Shown here in pieces: positions 1 to 7,070 of a DNA stretch of 13,481 bases (position 1 is the first letter of the stretch; every line of letters starts with the position of its first letter). Both the position numbers and the translations under genes were made by a program. The stretch covers positions 1-13,481 of the forward strand of contig DNJC01000009.1 of assembly GCA_003490025.1 (NCBI GenBank). Reading direction: 5' to 3'. Source of the DNA: Geobacter sp. (GTDB lineage Bacteria > Desulfobacterota > Desulfuromonadia > Geobacterales > Geobacteraceae). The notes under the pieces were generated by a model, which saw nothing but the letters and a program-made list of their open reading frames with translations, searched no databases and was not told where the DNA came from.

Positions 1-1
1 C

Positions 2-2716
2 GGCGCCGTGCTCAACAAGGTGCTTACCACCAACATCCAGGAGATGGCCCGCCAGTTCATCGTCGGCGAAAATACCAAGGAAGCGATCAAGAACATGGAG
101 CGCCTGAGAAAGGACGGCTTCGCTTTCGTGGTGGACGTGCTCGGCGAGGCGACGCTTTCCGAGAAGGAAGCGGACCTCTACATGAATACCTACCTCGAAC
201 TGCTCGACTCGCTCAAGAACGAGTACAGGGACTGGAAACCGCTCCCGGGGAAGGGTGGCGATTCCAACCTCGACTGGGGTCACGCTCCCAAGGTCAACGT
301 GGCCGTAAAGCCGACCGCTCTCTTCTGCCTGGCCAACCCCCAGGACTTCGAGGGCTCGGTGGTCGCCATCCTGAACCGCGTGCGCAGGATTGCGCAAAAG
401 GTGATGGAGCTGAACGGTTTTCTCTGCATCGACATGGAATCCTACCGCCACAAGGACATCATTATCGAGGTCTACCGCAGGCTGAAGCTCGAGTACCGCG
501 ACTACCCGCACCTGGGTCTGGTGCTCCAGGCCTACCTGGTCGACACGGACAAGGACCTGGCCGACCTCCTCGCCTGGGCCCGCCAGAACAAGGTTCAGAT
601 GTCCATCCGTCTTGTCAAGGGCGCCTACTGGGACTACGAGACCGTGAAGGCGAAGCAAAACGACTGGAAGATCCCGGTCTGGACCATCAAGGCCGAGTCC
701 GATGCCGCTTACGAGCGCCAAGCCAGGATGATCCTGGAGAACTCCGACATCTGCCACTTCGCCTGCGCCTCGCACAATATCAGGTCCATCTCCGCCGTGA
801 TGGAGATGGCGAAAGAACTGAACGTGCCGGACGAGCGTTACGAGTTCCAGGTGCTGTACGGCATGGCCGAGCCGGTGCGCAAAGGGATCCTCAAGGTCGC
901 CGGGCGCATCCGCCTTTACTGCCCTTACGGCGACATGGTCCCCGGCATGGGTTACCTGGTCAGGCGCCTGCTGGAGAACACGGCCAACGAATCGTTCCTG
1001 CGCCAGAGCTTCGCCGAGGACGCCCAGGTCGAGAAGCTGCTCGAGGATCCCGCCATCACGGCCGAACGCGAGCGCGCCGCCCGTGCCGGCAGGGAGAATC
1101 CGGAGAAGAAGGGGCCGGGTGGTCTGAAGCCGTTCAACAACGAGGCGATGGTCGACTTCACCAGGGGCGACCACCGCGCCGAGTTCCCTAAGCAGATCGC
1201 CGAAGTGAGGAAGCAACTGGGTCGCAACTACACGCTCTTCATCAACGGCAAGGAAGTGAAGACCGCCGACACCATCCCCTCGGTCAACCCCGCCAAGCCG
1301 TCCGAGGTGGTCGGTGTCGTCTGCCAGGCAGGGACCAGGGAAGTGGGGGACGCCATCGCGGCGGCCAAGGCTGCCTTCCCGGCCTGGCGCGATACGGACC
1401 CGAAAGTCCGCGCCGAGTACCTCGTCAAGGCTGCCGCCGTCGCCCGCAAGAGGATCTTCAAGCTATCCGCATGGCAGGTGCTGGAGATCGGCAAGCAGTG
1501 GGACCAGGCGTACGGCGACGTCACCGAGGCGATCGACTTCCTCGAGTACTACGCCCGCGAGATGACCTCACTGGGGCAGCCGCGCCGCGTGGGCCACGCC
1601 CCAGGTGAGCTGAACCACTACTTCTACGAGCCCAAGGGGGTCGCGGCGGTCATCTCGCCCTGGAACTTCCCGCTCGCCATCAGCCTGGGCATGGCCTCCG
1701 CTGCCATCGTGGCCGGTAACTGCGTCGTGTTCAAACCCTCGGGCCTTACCTCCGTGATCGGCTGGCATATCGTCGAACTCTTCCGCGAGGCCGGGCTTCC
1801 TGAAGGGGTATTCAACTACACGCCGGGTCGCGGCAGCGTCATGGGCGACTTCCTGGTCGACAGCCCCGATGTCAGTCTGATCGCCTTCACCGGCTCCATG
1901 GAGGTAGGCCTCCGCATCATCGACCGCGCCGCCAAGGTCCATCCGGGGCAGGAGAACGTCAAGAAGATCGTCTGCGAGATGGGTGGCAAGAACGCCATCA
2001 TCATCGACGACGATTCCGACCTGGACGAGGCCGTGCCGCACGTCCTTTATTCCGCCTTCGGTTTCCAGGGGCAGAAATGCTCCGCCTGCTCGCGCGTCAT
2101 CGTGCTGGACGCGGTGTACGACAAGTTCATCGACCGCCTCGTCTCCATGGCGCAGGCGACGCTGGTCGGTCCCTCCGAGGACCCGGCAAACTACATGGGG
2201 GCCGTAGCGGACGACAAGGCGATGAAAACCGTCAAGGAGTACGCGGAGATCGGCAAGAAGGAGGGGCAGCTCCTCTACGAGAGCAAGGTCCCGAGCGACG
2301 GCGGGTACTACGTCCCCATGACCATCATCGGCGGCATCAAGCCGGAGCACAGGATCGCGCAGGAGGAGATCTTCGGACCGGTGCTGGCCGTGATGCGCGC
2401 CAAGGATTTCGACCAGGCGATCGCCTGGGCCAACTCCACCAAGTTCGCCCTTACCGGCGGCGTATTCTCCAGGAGCCCGGAGCACCTGGCCCAGGCCCGC
2501 AGGGAGTTCAGGGTCGGCAACCTCTACCTCAACCGCAACAACACCGGCGCGCTGGTCGGCCGGCAGCCGTTCGGCGGCTCGAAGATGTCCGGAGTCGGCA
2601 CCAAGGCGGGCGGGCCCGATTACCTGCTGCACTTCATGGACCCGAGGGTGGTCACGGAAAACACCATGCGCCGCGGCTTCGCACCGGTCGAGGCGGACGA
2701 CGACTGGGTCGCGTAA
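2..2716 (+). CDS. putA: Bifunctional proline dehydrogenase / L-glutamate gamma-semialdehyde dehydrogenase, 5' end cut by window edge
   Basis: Oxidises proline to pyrroline-5-carboxylate with FAD, then the semialdehyde to glutamate with NAD+, feeding proline carbon and nitrogen into central metabolism. Residues are numbered from the GTG at base 8. The PRODH half spans about 70-340, with the flavin-site segment RLVKGAYWDYE (201-211) and the C-terminal signature YCPYG...YLVRRLLENTANESF (304-330). The ALDH half spans about 400-885, with the PWNFP motif (551-555), FTGS (627-630), general-base Glu657 in CEMGGKN and catalytic Cys691 in GQKCSACSR. No N-terminal ribbon-helix-helix DNA-binding domain is seen, so it is probably not a self-regulating PutA. 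The frame is open to the left edge (GGC GCC before the GTG). Family members of this layout are near 1000 residues, so I infer that about 90-100 N-terminal residues are missing and that the GTG at 8 is internal. Both active sites look intact. Confidence 0.93.
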   Translation, partial: GAVLNKVLTTNIQEMARQFIVGENTKEAIKNMERLRKDGFAFVVDVLGEATLSEKEADLYMNTYLELLDSLKNEYRDWKPLPGKGGDSNLDWGHAPKVNVAVKPTALFCLANPQDFEGSVVAILNRVRRIAQKVMELNGFLCIDMESYRHKDIIIEVYRRLKLEYRDYPHLGLVLQAYLVDTDKDLADLLAWARQNKVQMSIRLVKGAYWDYETVKAKQNDWKIPVWTIKAESDAAYERQARMILENSDICHFACASHNIRSISAVMEMAKELNVPDERYEFQVLYGMAEPVRKGILKVAGRIRLYCPYGDMVPGMGYLVRRLLENTANESFLRQSFAEDAQVEKLLEDPAITAERERAARAGRENPEKKGPGGLKPFNNEAMVDFTRGDHRAEFPKQIAEVRKQLGRNYTLFINGKEVKTADTIPSVNPAKPSEVVGVVCQAGTREVGDAIAAAKAAFPAWRDTDPKVRAEYLVKAAAVARKRIFKLSAWQVLEIGKQWDQAYGDVTEAIDFLEYYAREMTSLGQPRRVGHAPGELNHYFYEPKGVAAVISPWNFPLAISLGMASAAIVAGNCVVFKPSGLTSVIGWHIVELFREAGLPEGVFNYTPGRGSVMGDFLVDSPDVSLIAFTGSMEVGLRIIDRAAKVHPGQENVKKIVCEMGGKNAIIIDDDSDLDEAVPHVLYSAFGFQGQKCSACSRVIVLDAVYDKFIDRLVSMAQATLVGPSEDPANYMGAVADDKAMKTVKEYAEIGKKEGQLLYESKVPSDGGYYVPMTIIGGIKPEHRIAQEEIFGPVLAVMRAKDFDQAIAWANSTKFALTGGVFSRSPEHLAQARREFRVGNLYLNRNNTGALVGRQPFGGSKMSGVGTKAGGPDYLLHFMDPRVVTENTMRRGFAPVEADDDWVA

Positions 2717-2754
2717 CCTCGGGGGCTGTGTCCTGGTAAAGAGTTTAATTTATC

Positions 2755-2796
2755 AAAGCGCCTGCGCTTCATCTATTGGAGCGCAGGCGTTCTTTG
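2755..2796 (+). terminator. Intrinsic terminator after the proline dehydrogenase gene
   Basis: A perfect 10-bp stem, CGCCTGCGCT (2759-2768) against AGCGCAGGCG (2780-2789), encloses an 11-nt loop. It is followed by TTCTTT and preceded by AAAG, so the stem can extend slightly. It starts about 40 bases after the TAA stop. It separates the proline gene from the next transcription unit. Confidence 0.85.
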
Positions 2797-2864
2797 CATG
2801 TGAAGGGCGCTTTTTTAATGATAACTTAAAGTAACAAATGAACTGTTTTCAAGCCTCTTTTTCC

Positions 2865-2911
2865 TTGATTTATAGAGACGTTTGTCTTAATCTAGCGGGC
2901 CGTAAGATAAT
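2865..2911 (+). promoter_or_regulatory. Candidate sigma-70 promoter region for the FBPase gene
   Basis: The gap between the terminator and the FBPase start is AT-rich, unlike the flanking genes. Two overlapping hexamer pairs are possible: TTGATT (2865-2870), 17 bases, TAATCT (2888-2893); or TTGTCT (2882-2887), 18 bases, GATAAT (2906-2911). Neither is a close consensus match, so the region is better supported than either exact pair. Confidence 0.35.
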
Positions 2912-2937
2912 TTTAATTTAATATATGGAGGGGTCTT

Positions 2938-3879
2938 ATGTCTAATGCACCCGGAACATCGAAATTCCAGATTGAATTCCGCCGCCATCTGCGCGGACAG
3001 AACATCTCGGATAACCTCATCCACCTGATGTGCGAAATCGCCGAGGCGAGCAAGTACGTCATCAACGCGGTGCGCACCGGTGACCTCGGCGTGGCCGGTA
3101 CCTCCAACCTCTACGGCGAGGAGCAACTCGCCCTCGACGTCCTTTCCGACCGCATCATGCGCAAGCGCCTGATCCACTCCGGCGTGGTCTGCAACATCGC
3201 CTCCGAGGAGATGGACGAGATCTACCAGTGCCAGGCGAACGCGGACGGCCTCTACTCCGTCGCCTACGATCCGCTTGACGGCTCATCGCTTGTCGACGTC
3301 AACCTCGCCGTCGGCACCATCGTCTCCATCTACTCCGGCTGCGATCTGCTGCAGCCAGGCCGCAACCAGGTCGCCGCCATGTACATCCTGTACGGGCCGA
3401 GGGTTTCCATGGTCTACACGGTGGGGGACGGTGTCCACGAGTTCACCATGAACAACCTGATGGAGTTCACCCTCACCCGCGAGAACATCCGCATGCAGCC
3501 GGAAGGGAACATCTACGCCCCGGGCGGCCTCAGGAACAAGTACAACGCCGGCGACGAGAAGTTCATCCGCCATCTGGAGGCGAAGGGGTGCAAGCTGCGC
3601 TACTCCGGCGGCTTCGTCCCCGACATCAACCAGGTCCTGATGAAAGGGAAAGGGCTCTTCATGTACCCGGCGCTCAACGGCTCCCCCAACGGCAAGCTCC
3701 GCGTCCTCTTCGAACTCAACCCGATGGCCTTCATCATCGAGCACGCGGGCGGGGCCGCCAGCAACGGCAGCATCCCCATCCTCGACATCGTCCCCGAGTC
3801 GCTCGACCAGCGGGCTCCGATCTATATCGGCTGCAGCGAGGACGTCAAGCAGGCGATGGAGTTTGTCAACGGTCGCTGA
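2938..3879 (+). CDS. fbp: Class 1 fructose-1,6-bisphosphatase
   Basis: Hydrolyses fructose-1,6-bisphosphate to fructose-6-phosphate and phosphate, the committed cytoplasmic step of gluconeogenesis, using Mg2+. The protein has 313 residues, close to the family norm of roughly 320-340. Diagnostic motifs are SEEMDE (89-94) and the metal-binding DPLDGSS (111-117), followed by the substrate-binding region YSGGFVPDINQ (212-222) and the C-terminal NPMAFIIEHAGG (251-262). The start is set by a strong GGAGGGG ribosome-binding site (2927-2933) four bases before ATG. It lies alone between a terminator and a small unknown gene 98 bases downstream. No terminator is seen in that 98-base gap, so read-through into the small gene is possible. 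An organism growing on acetate or other small acids would need this enzyme for sugar synthesis; that last point is inference. Confidence 0.96.
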   Translation: MSNAPGTSKFQIEFRRHLRGQNISDNLIHLMCEIAEASKYVINAVRTGDLGVAGTSNLYGEEQLALDVLSDRIMRKRLIHSGVVCNIASEEMDEIYQCQANADGLYSVAYDPLDGSSLVDVNLAVGTIVSIYSGCDLLQPGRNQVAAMYILYGPRVSMVYTVGDGVHEFTMNNLMEFTLTRENIRMQPEGNIYAPGGLRNKYNAGDEKFIRHLEAKGCKLRYSGGFVPDINQVLMKGKGLFMYPALNGSPNGKLRVLFELNPMAFIIEHAGGAASNGSIPILDIVPESLDQRAPIYIGCSEDVKQAMEFVNGR

Positions 3880-3925
3880 TTTGTAGTAGGATGATTTGTC
3901 CATGCGGCGAAGTTTTTCGCTAAAG

Positions 3926-3953
3926 TTGTGCGCGGGCAGGTCGATAATATTAA
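3926..3953 (+). promoter_or_regulatory. Weak candidate promoter before the small Cys-rich gene
   Basis: TTGTGC (3926-3931) and TATTAA (3948-3953) are 16 bases apart in an abruptly AT-rich stretch ending about 25 bases before the start codon. The match to consensus is poor. The gene may instead be read from the FBPase promoter. Confidence 0.25.
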
Positions 3954-3977
3954 TTAGTAATTTACAGAGGTAAAGGT

Positions 3978-4226
3978 ATGGCAACAGAGCGTCCACAAAG
4001 GCTTTGCAGCGAAATCCAGCTGTTCGATCTTTGCGATCTTGACACATGCAGTTGCAAGGAGGGCCGTTTCTGCACCAATCCCGGCATTCTGGAGCGGTTC
4101 GAGGCGATCAAGGAAGAGGATGAGCGCTCGGTCGAGCAGTATCTCGCCGAGGATCTTGAAGACGAGGAATCGGAAGATCTCGACGAAGCTTTCGGCGAGG
4201 ACGAATACGACGATGACGACATGTAG
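3978..4226 (+). CDS. Small Cys-rich, acidic-tailed protein of unknown function
   Basis: An 82-residue protein I cannot assign to a named family. The first 32 residues carry five cysteines (C10, C19, C24, C26, C32), including a CSC pair, in a spacing that could bind zinc or an iron-sulfur cluster. Residues 39-82 are extremely acidic: 24 of 44 are Asp or Glu, ending DDDDM. There is no signal peptide or membrane segment, so it is probably cytoplasmic. Two purine-rich blocks, AGAGG (3966-3970) and AAAGG (3972-3976), precede the ATG. The more distant one has the better spacing. The gene ends in TAG and is followed by its own terminator, which supports it being real. It sits between FBPase and a sigma-54 activator, but that gives no firm clue to its role. 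Metal binding is inference only. Confidence 0.8.
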   Translation: MATERPQRLCSEIQLFDLCDLDTCSCKEGRFCTNPGILERFEAIKEEDERSVEQYLAEDLEDEESEDLDEAFGEDEYDDDDM

Positions 4227-4257
4227 CACATACTGATCATCGGCTTTGAAAACCCGG

Positions 4258-4287
4258 AAGAACCGCTTTTTGTCAGGCGGTTCTTTT
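4258..4287 (+). terminator. Intrinsic terminator after the small Cys-rich gene
   Basis: A perfect 9-bp stem, AAGAACCGC (4258-4266) and GCGGTTCTT (4277-4285), with a 10-nt loop, runs straight into TTTT (4284-4287). It lies about 30 bases past the stop codon. Confidence 0.8.
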
Positions 4288-4331
4288 GGTATCAGCAACA
4301 GGATCTGCCATGTTTTACTTCCGGTCGGCTC

Positions 4332-4359
4332 TTGGCAACTGGCGGTGACCGATTATAAT
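4332..4359 (+). promoter_or_regulatory. Sigma-70-type promoter of the NtrC-family regulator
   Basis: TTGGCA (4332-4337), one mismatch from the -35 consensus, and a perfect TATAAT (4354-4359) are separated by 16 bases. Transcription would begin near 4366, only about a dozen bases before the ATG, so the leader would be little more than the ribosome-binding site. The TTGGCA also resembles a sigma-54 -24 element, but the matching -12 GC is absent. Confidence 0.65.
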
Positions 4360-4367
4360 AGCCCATC

Positions 4368-4376
4368 GAGGTGAGG
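4368..4376 (+). promoter_or_regulatory. Ribosome-binding site of the NtrC-family regulator
   Basis: GAGGTGAGG lies immediately before the ATG at 4379. Its first GAGG gives a normal seven-base spacing, and the second is too close to the start to be the functional one. Confidence 0.6.
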
Positions 4377-4378
4377 AC

Positions 4379-5833
4379 ATGACTGCGAAACTGCTTATAT
4401 TGGATGACGATCACGACATCCTGCTCATGCTGAAGACGATATTCAGCGGCGACGAGTATGAAGTCCTGCTGGAAAGCGACGGCGAGTCAGCCTTGAGGCG
4501 CATCATGGCCGATCGTCCCAATGTGGCGATACTTGATATAAGCCTCCCGCAGAAGTCGGGCATCGAGGTGCTCAAGGAGGCGAAAAAGATAGATCCCGGC
4601 CTGGCCATCATCATGGCGACCGGTTACAAGACGACGCAAAACGCCATTGAGGCGATGAAGTACGGCGCCTACGACTACGTCACCAAGCCGTTCGACATGA
4701 ACAAGCTGAAGGGGGCGGTGAAAAAGGCGCTCGAGTGCAACCTCTTGAGCCGCAAGGTGCGCTATACCAGGGAGCGGGCCCCGGTGGAGGAGGATTTCAC
4801 CGAGGACCTGATGATCGGTTCCTCCCCGGAGATGATCGAGATCTGGAAGATGGTCGGAACCGTGGCCGACTCGGACGCCACGGTGCTGATCCAGGGGGAG
4901 TCGGGGACCGGGAAGGAACTCCTCGCCCGCGCCATCTACAACAACTCCAAAAGAAAGAACCGCCCCTTCCTGGCGGTCAACTGCGCCGCGCTCCCCGAGG
5001 CGCTCCTCGAGTCCGAGCTGTTCGGGCACGAGAAGGGATCCTTCACCGACGCCCATTCCCGGCGCATCGGCAAGTTCGAGCAGTGCAACGGCGGCACCAT
5101 ATTCCTGGACGAGGTCGGGGAGATGAGCCCCGCCAACCAGGGGAAGTTCCTGCGCATCCTGGAGAACCAGGAATTCGAGAGGGTAGGGGGGAACGAGACC
5201 ATCAAGGTCGACGTCCGCGTCATCGCGGCGACCAACCGGAGCCTTCTCACCTGCGTGAAGGACAAGACCTTCAGGATGGACCTTTTCTACCGCCTGCGCG
5301 TGGTGAACTTCTTCCTGCCGCCGCTGCGCGACCGGGCCGAGGACATCCCGCTGCTGGTCGATCTCTTCGTCAAGAAGTTCGGCAAGAAGTACGGCAAGAA
5401 CGTGAAGGGTGTCGCTCCCGAGACCATGGCGCTTATGACCTCCCACCAGTTCGATGGGAACATCAGGGAGCTAAAGAACGTCATCAACTCGGCCGTCGTC
5501 TTTTGCCGCGGAGACATCCTGGTCCCCGGAGATTTCGAGTCCTTCCTCACCGCCAAGGCGGGGTTCAAGGAGGTCGACCTGGAGGCGGCGGGGGACGACT
5601 ACTACGAGGTTTTCTGGAGCATGCTGGAGCCCGTGTTCGACGGGATCTGCCAGAAGAACAAGGGCGCGATCTACGAGAGCGTCAACATGGGGCTCGAGAA
5701 GGCCCTGATCCACATGGCGATGGAGAAGAGCAACAACAACCAGGTCTTCGCCGCCAAGCTTCTCGGCATCAGCCGGAATACGCTCAGGGACAGGCTGGAG
5801 CGCTACCGCATAGGGGCCGCCGACCAAGCCTGA
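4379..5833 (+). CDS. Sigma-54-dependent response regulator, NtrC family (REC-AAA+-Fis HTH)
   Basis: A 484-residue transcription activator that, when phosphorylated, should hydrolyse ATP to open promoters held by sigma-54 RNA polymerase. Receiver domain 1-120: acidic pocket DDD (9-11), phospho-acceptor Asp53, Thr81 and Lys103, all present. AAA+ domain about 145-390: Walker A GESGTGKE (173-180), Walker B GGTIFLDEVGEM (238-249), and FRMDLFYRL (298-306) with the arginine-finger region. The sigma-54-contacting loop, normally GAFTGA, reads GSFTDA (220-225). The Fis-type helix-turn-helix is at about 452-476 (NNNQVFAAKLLGISRNTLRD). No histidine kinase gene is adjacent on this strand, and the kinase encoded further on is convergent and has its own partner, so the cognate kinase is unknown. 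It is transcribed alone from its own promoter and ends at a two-way terminator. Target genes cannot be read from this sequence. Confidence 0.94.
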   Translation: MTAKLLILDDDHDILLMLKTIFSGDEYEVLLESDGESALRRIMADRPNVAILDISLPQKSGIEVLKEAKKIDPGLAIIMATGYKTTQNAIEAMKYGAYDYVTKPFDMNKLKGAVKKALECNLLSRKVRYTRERAPVEEDFTEDLMIGSSPEMIEIWKMVGTVADSDATVLIQGESGTGKELLARAIYNNSKRKNRPFLAVNCAALPEALLESELFGHEKGSFTDAHSRRIGKFEQCNGGTIFLDEVGEMSPANQGKFLRILENQEFERVGGNETIKVDVRVIAATNRSLLTCVKDKTFRMDLFYRLRVVNFFLPPLRDRAEDIPLLVDLFVKKFGKKYGKNVKGVAPETMALMTSHQFDGNIRELKNVINSAVVFCRGDILVPGDFESFLTAKAGFKEVDLEAAGDDYYEVFWSMLEPVFDGICQKNKGAIYESVNMGLEKALIHMAMEKSNNNQVFAAKLLGISRNTLRDRLERYRIGAADQA

Positions 5834-5862
5834 CGAGCAGCGGAAGATGCGTGTAAATCAGG

Positions 5863-5906
5863 ACGGAAAAAGCCGGAGGACGATCACTCGCCTCCGGCTT
5901 TTCCGT
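5863..5906. terminator. Bidirectional terminator between convergent genes
   Basis: A long stem pairs 5863-5879 with 5891-5906: the GC core is AGCCGGAGG (5871-5879) against CCTCCGGCT (5891-5899), extended outward by A-rich and T-rich arms that differ by one base. The loop is 11 nt. The arms give a T run on either strand (T4 on plus, T5 on minus), so it can serve both the sigma-54 activator on plus and the kinase operon on minus. Confidence 0.8.
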
Positions 5907-5925
5907 GTTTGCCTAGCGTCTTGAT

Positions 5926-5999
5926 GATTGTTCCTACGCTCCGGCGTGGGAACACCTCGCAGGACGCTCCCGCGTCCGGTTCTCGCTGCCGATCGTTCC
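5926..5999 (-). repeat. REP-like element: two adjacent GC hairpins
   Basis: Hairpin 1 pairs 5929-5939 with 5944-5954 (11 pairs, one G-T wobble) around the loop TCCG, a UNCG-type tetraloop closed by C-G. Hairpin 2 pairs GGACGC (5962-5967) with GCGTCC (5972-5977) around TCCC. A near-repeat GATTGTTCC (5926-5934) / GATCGTTCC (5991-5999) brackets the pair. Read on the minus strand, the core GTTCCCACGCCGGAGCGT resembles a REP-type repeat I recall from many proteobacterial genomes (GTTCCCACGC-RGAGC-GTGGGAAC). It lies in the 3' untranslated part of the kinase/HD-GYP transcript. Only one copy is visible in the window, so repeat status rests on recognition. Confidence 0.55.
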
Positions 6000-6026
6000 A
6001 GAGATACCGCCCCTTAGCTGACGCTG

Positions 6027-7070
6027 CTACAGTCTTTTCCCAGCCGCGGCCTCCCACGACTCCTTCTGGATCGAGAGGAAGATGTCCACGAGCCTCGGGT
6101 CGAACTGCTGCCCGCTGCACCTCACCACCTCGTCCAGCACGGCCTGGAACGTGAGCGCTTTCCGGTAGGGGCGATCCGAGGTCATCGCGTCCAGGGTGTC
6201 CACCAGCGCGAAGATGCGGGCGCAAACGGGAATAGCCTCCCCCTTCATGCCGTGTGGATAGCCGTCGCCGTCGTAACGCTCGTGATGACACAGCACCAGG
6301 TCGGCTGCACCGGCGAAATACCTGATCCCCGACAGTATCTCGAACCCGATGGAGGGATGCTGCCGCATGACCTCCCATTCCGCTTCGTCGAGTTTGCCCG
6401 GCTTCAACAGGATGTTGTCCGAGACCCCTATCTTCCCTATGTCGTGCAGGAGGGCTCCCTTGCCGATGATGACGCACTCCTCTTGGGAGAGCCCCGCTTT
6501 CTCCGCGAGGAGGCGGGAGTAGGCCATCACCCGCTCGGAGTGGGAGCCGACTTCCTTTTCCCTGGCGTCCAGCGCCCTGATCAGGGCCACCAGCGTGTGC
6601 TCGTAGGCAAGGTTGATCTCTCCCATGACCGTCCGGATCACCTCGGTCTGCTGGCGCACCTTCTGTTCGAGGTTCGCCTGGTGCTCCTTGTTCTCCATGA
6701 TGAGCCTGCGCTTTTCCAGCGTGTTCTTCACGGTGAGGAGCACCCGGTCCAGGTTGAACGGCTTGGTTATGTAGTCCTCGGCGCCGTTGTGGATGCAGGA
6801 GAGGGCGGTATCCATGTCGTTCATCGCCGTAATCATGAGAACGGTCGTGTCAGGCGTGGTCTGCTTGATGTCCTTCAGCAGGTCGATCCCCGACCGCCCC
6901 GGCATCATGATGTCCAAAAGCGCCAGGTCGAGCTTCTGGTTCTTGATGATCTCAAGCCCCTCTTCTGCGCTCGCGGCCTGGAAGCAGGTGAACCCTTCCT
7001 TTGACAGAGTGATGTTGATCAATTCCCTGATCATGTCCTCGTCGTCCGCTATCAAGATGTTCCCTTTCAA
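6027..7070 (-). CDS. Response regulator with HD-GYP domain (probable c-di-GMP phosphodiesterase)
   Basis: A 347-residue cytoplasmic protein that should degrade the second messenger cyclic di-GMP when its receiver is phosphorylated. Receiver 1-118: acidic pocket D9/D10, phospho-acceptor Asp53, Thr81 and Lys103. A Gln/Glu-rich helical linker, probably a coiled coil, fills about 118-152. HD-GYP domain about 155-340: the HD metal-ligand pair at 209-210 in LLHDIGKIG, HHERYDGDGYP (262-272) holding the GYP triad at 270-272, and DTLDAMTSDRPYR (291-303). All catalytic signatures are present, so it is likely active. The start is TTG at 7070, supported by GGGAGGT just upstream with a six-base gap. The next ATG (codon 13) would remove part of the receiver. 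The TTG overlaps the TGA stop of the upstream kinase, implying coupled translation and a kinase-regulator pair. Confidence 0.93.
   Translation of the reverse strand: MKGNILIADDEDMIRELINITLSKEGFTCFQAASAEEGLEIIKNQKLDLALLDIMMPGRSGIDLLKDIKQTTPDTTVLMITAMNDMDTALSCIHNGAEDYITKPFNLDRVLLTVKNTLEKRRLIMENKEHQANLEQKVRQQTEVIRTVMGEINLAYEHTLVALIRALDAREKEVGSHSERVMAYSRLLAEKAGLSQEECVIIGKGALLHDIGKIGVSDNILLKPGKLDEAEWEVMRQHPSIGFEILSGIRYFAGAADLVLCHHERYDGDGYPHGMKGEAIPVCARIFALVDTLDAMTSDRPYRKALTFQAVLDEVVRCSGQQFDPRLVDIFLSIQKESWEAAAGKRL

Noticed and set aside
1568..2632. Long minus-strand open frame (354 codons) inside the proline dehydrogenase gene
   Set aside because: It is antisense to a certain gene, low in recognisable motifs and typical of GC-rich codon shadows. 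No separate ribosome-binding site or family signal was found.
4332..4350. Sigma-54 promoter reading of TTGGCA before the NtrC-family gene
   Set aside because: The expected TTGC -12 element at the right distance is missing, while a perfect TATAAT lies 16 bases downstream.
5926..5999. CRISPR-like repeat reading of the hairpin pair
   Set aside because: There are only two different hairpins with no regular repeat-spacer pattern and no cas genes.
5884..6477. 197-codon minus-strand frame covering the convergent terminator and REP-like hairpins
   Set aside because: It is out of frame with the HD-GYP gene, runs through non-coding hairpins and has no family signal.
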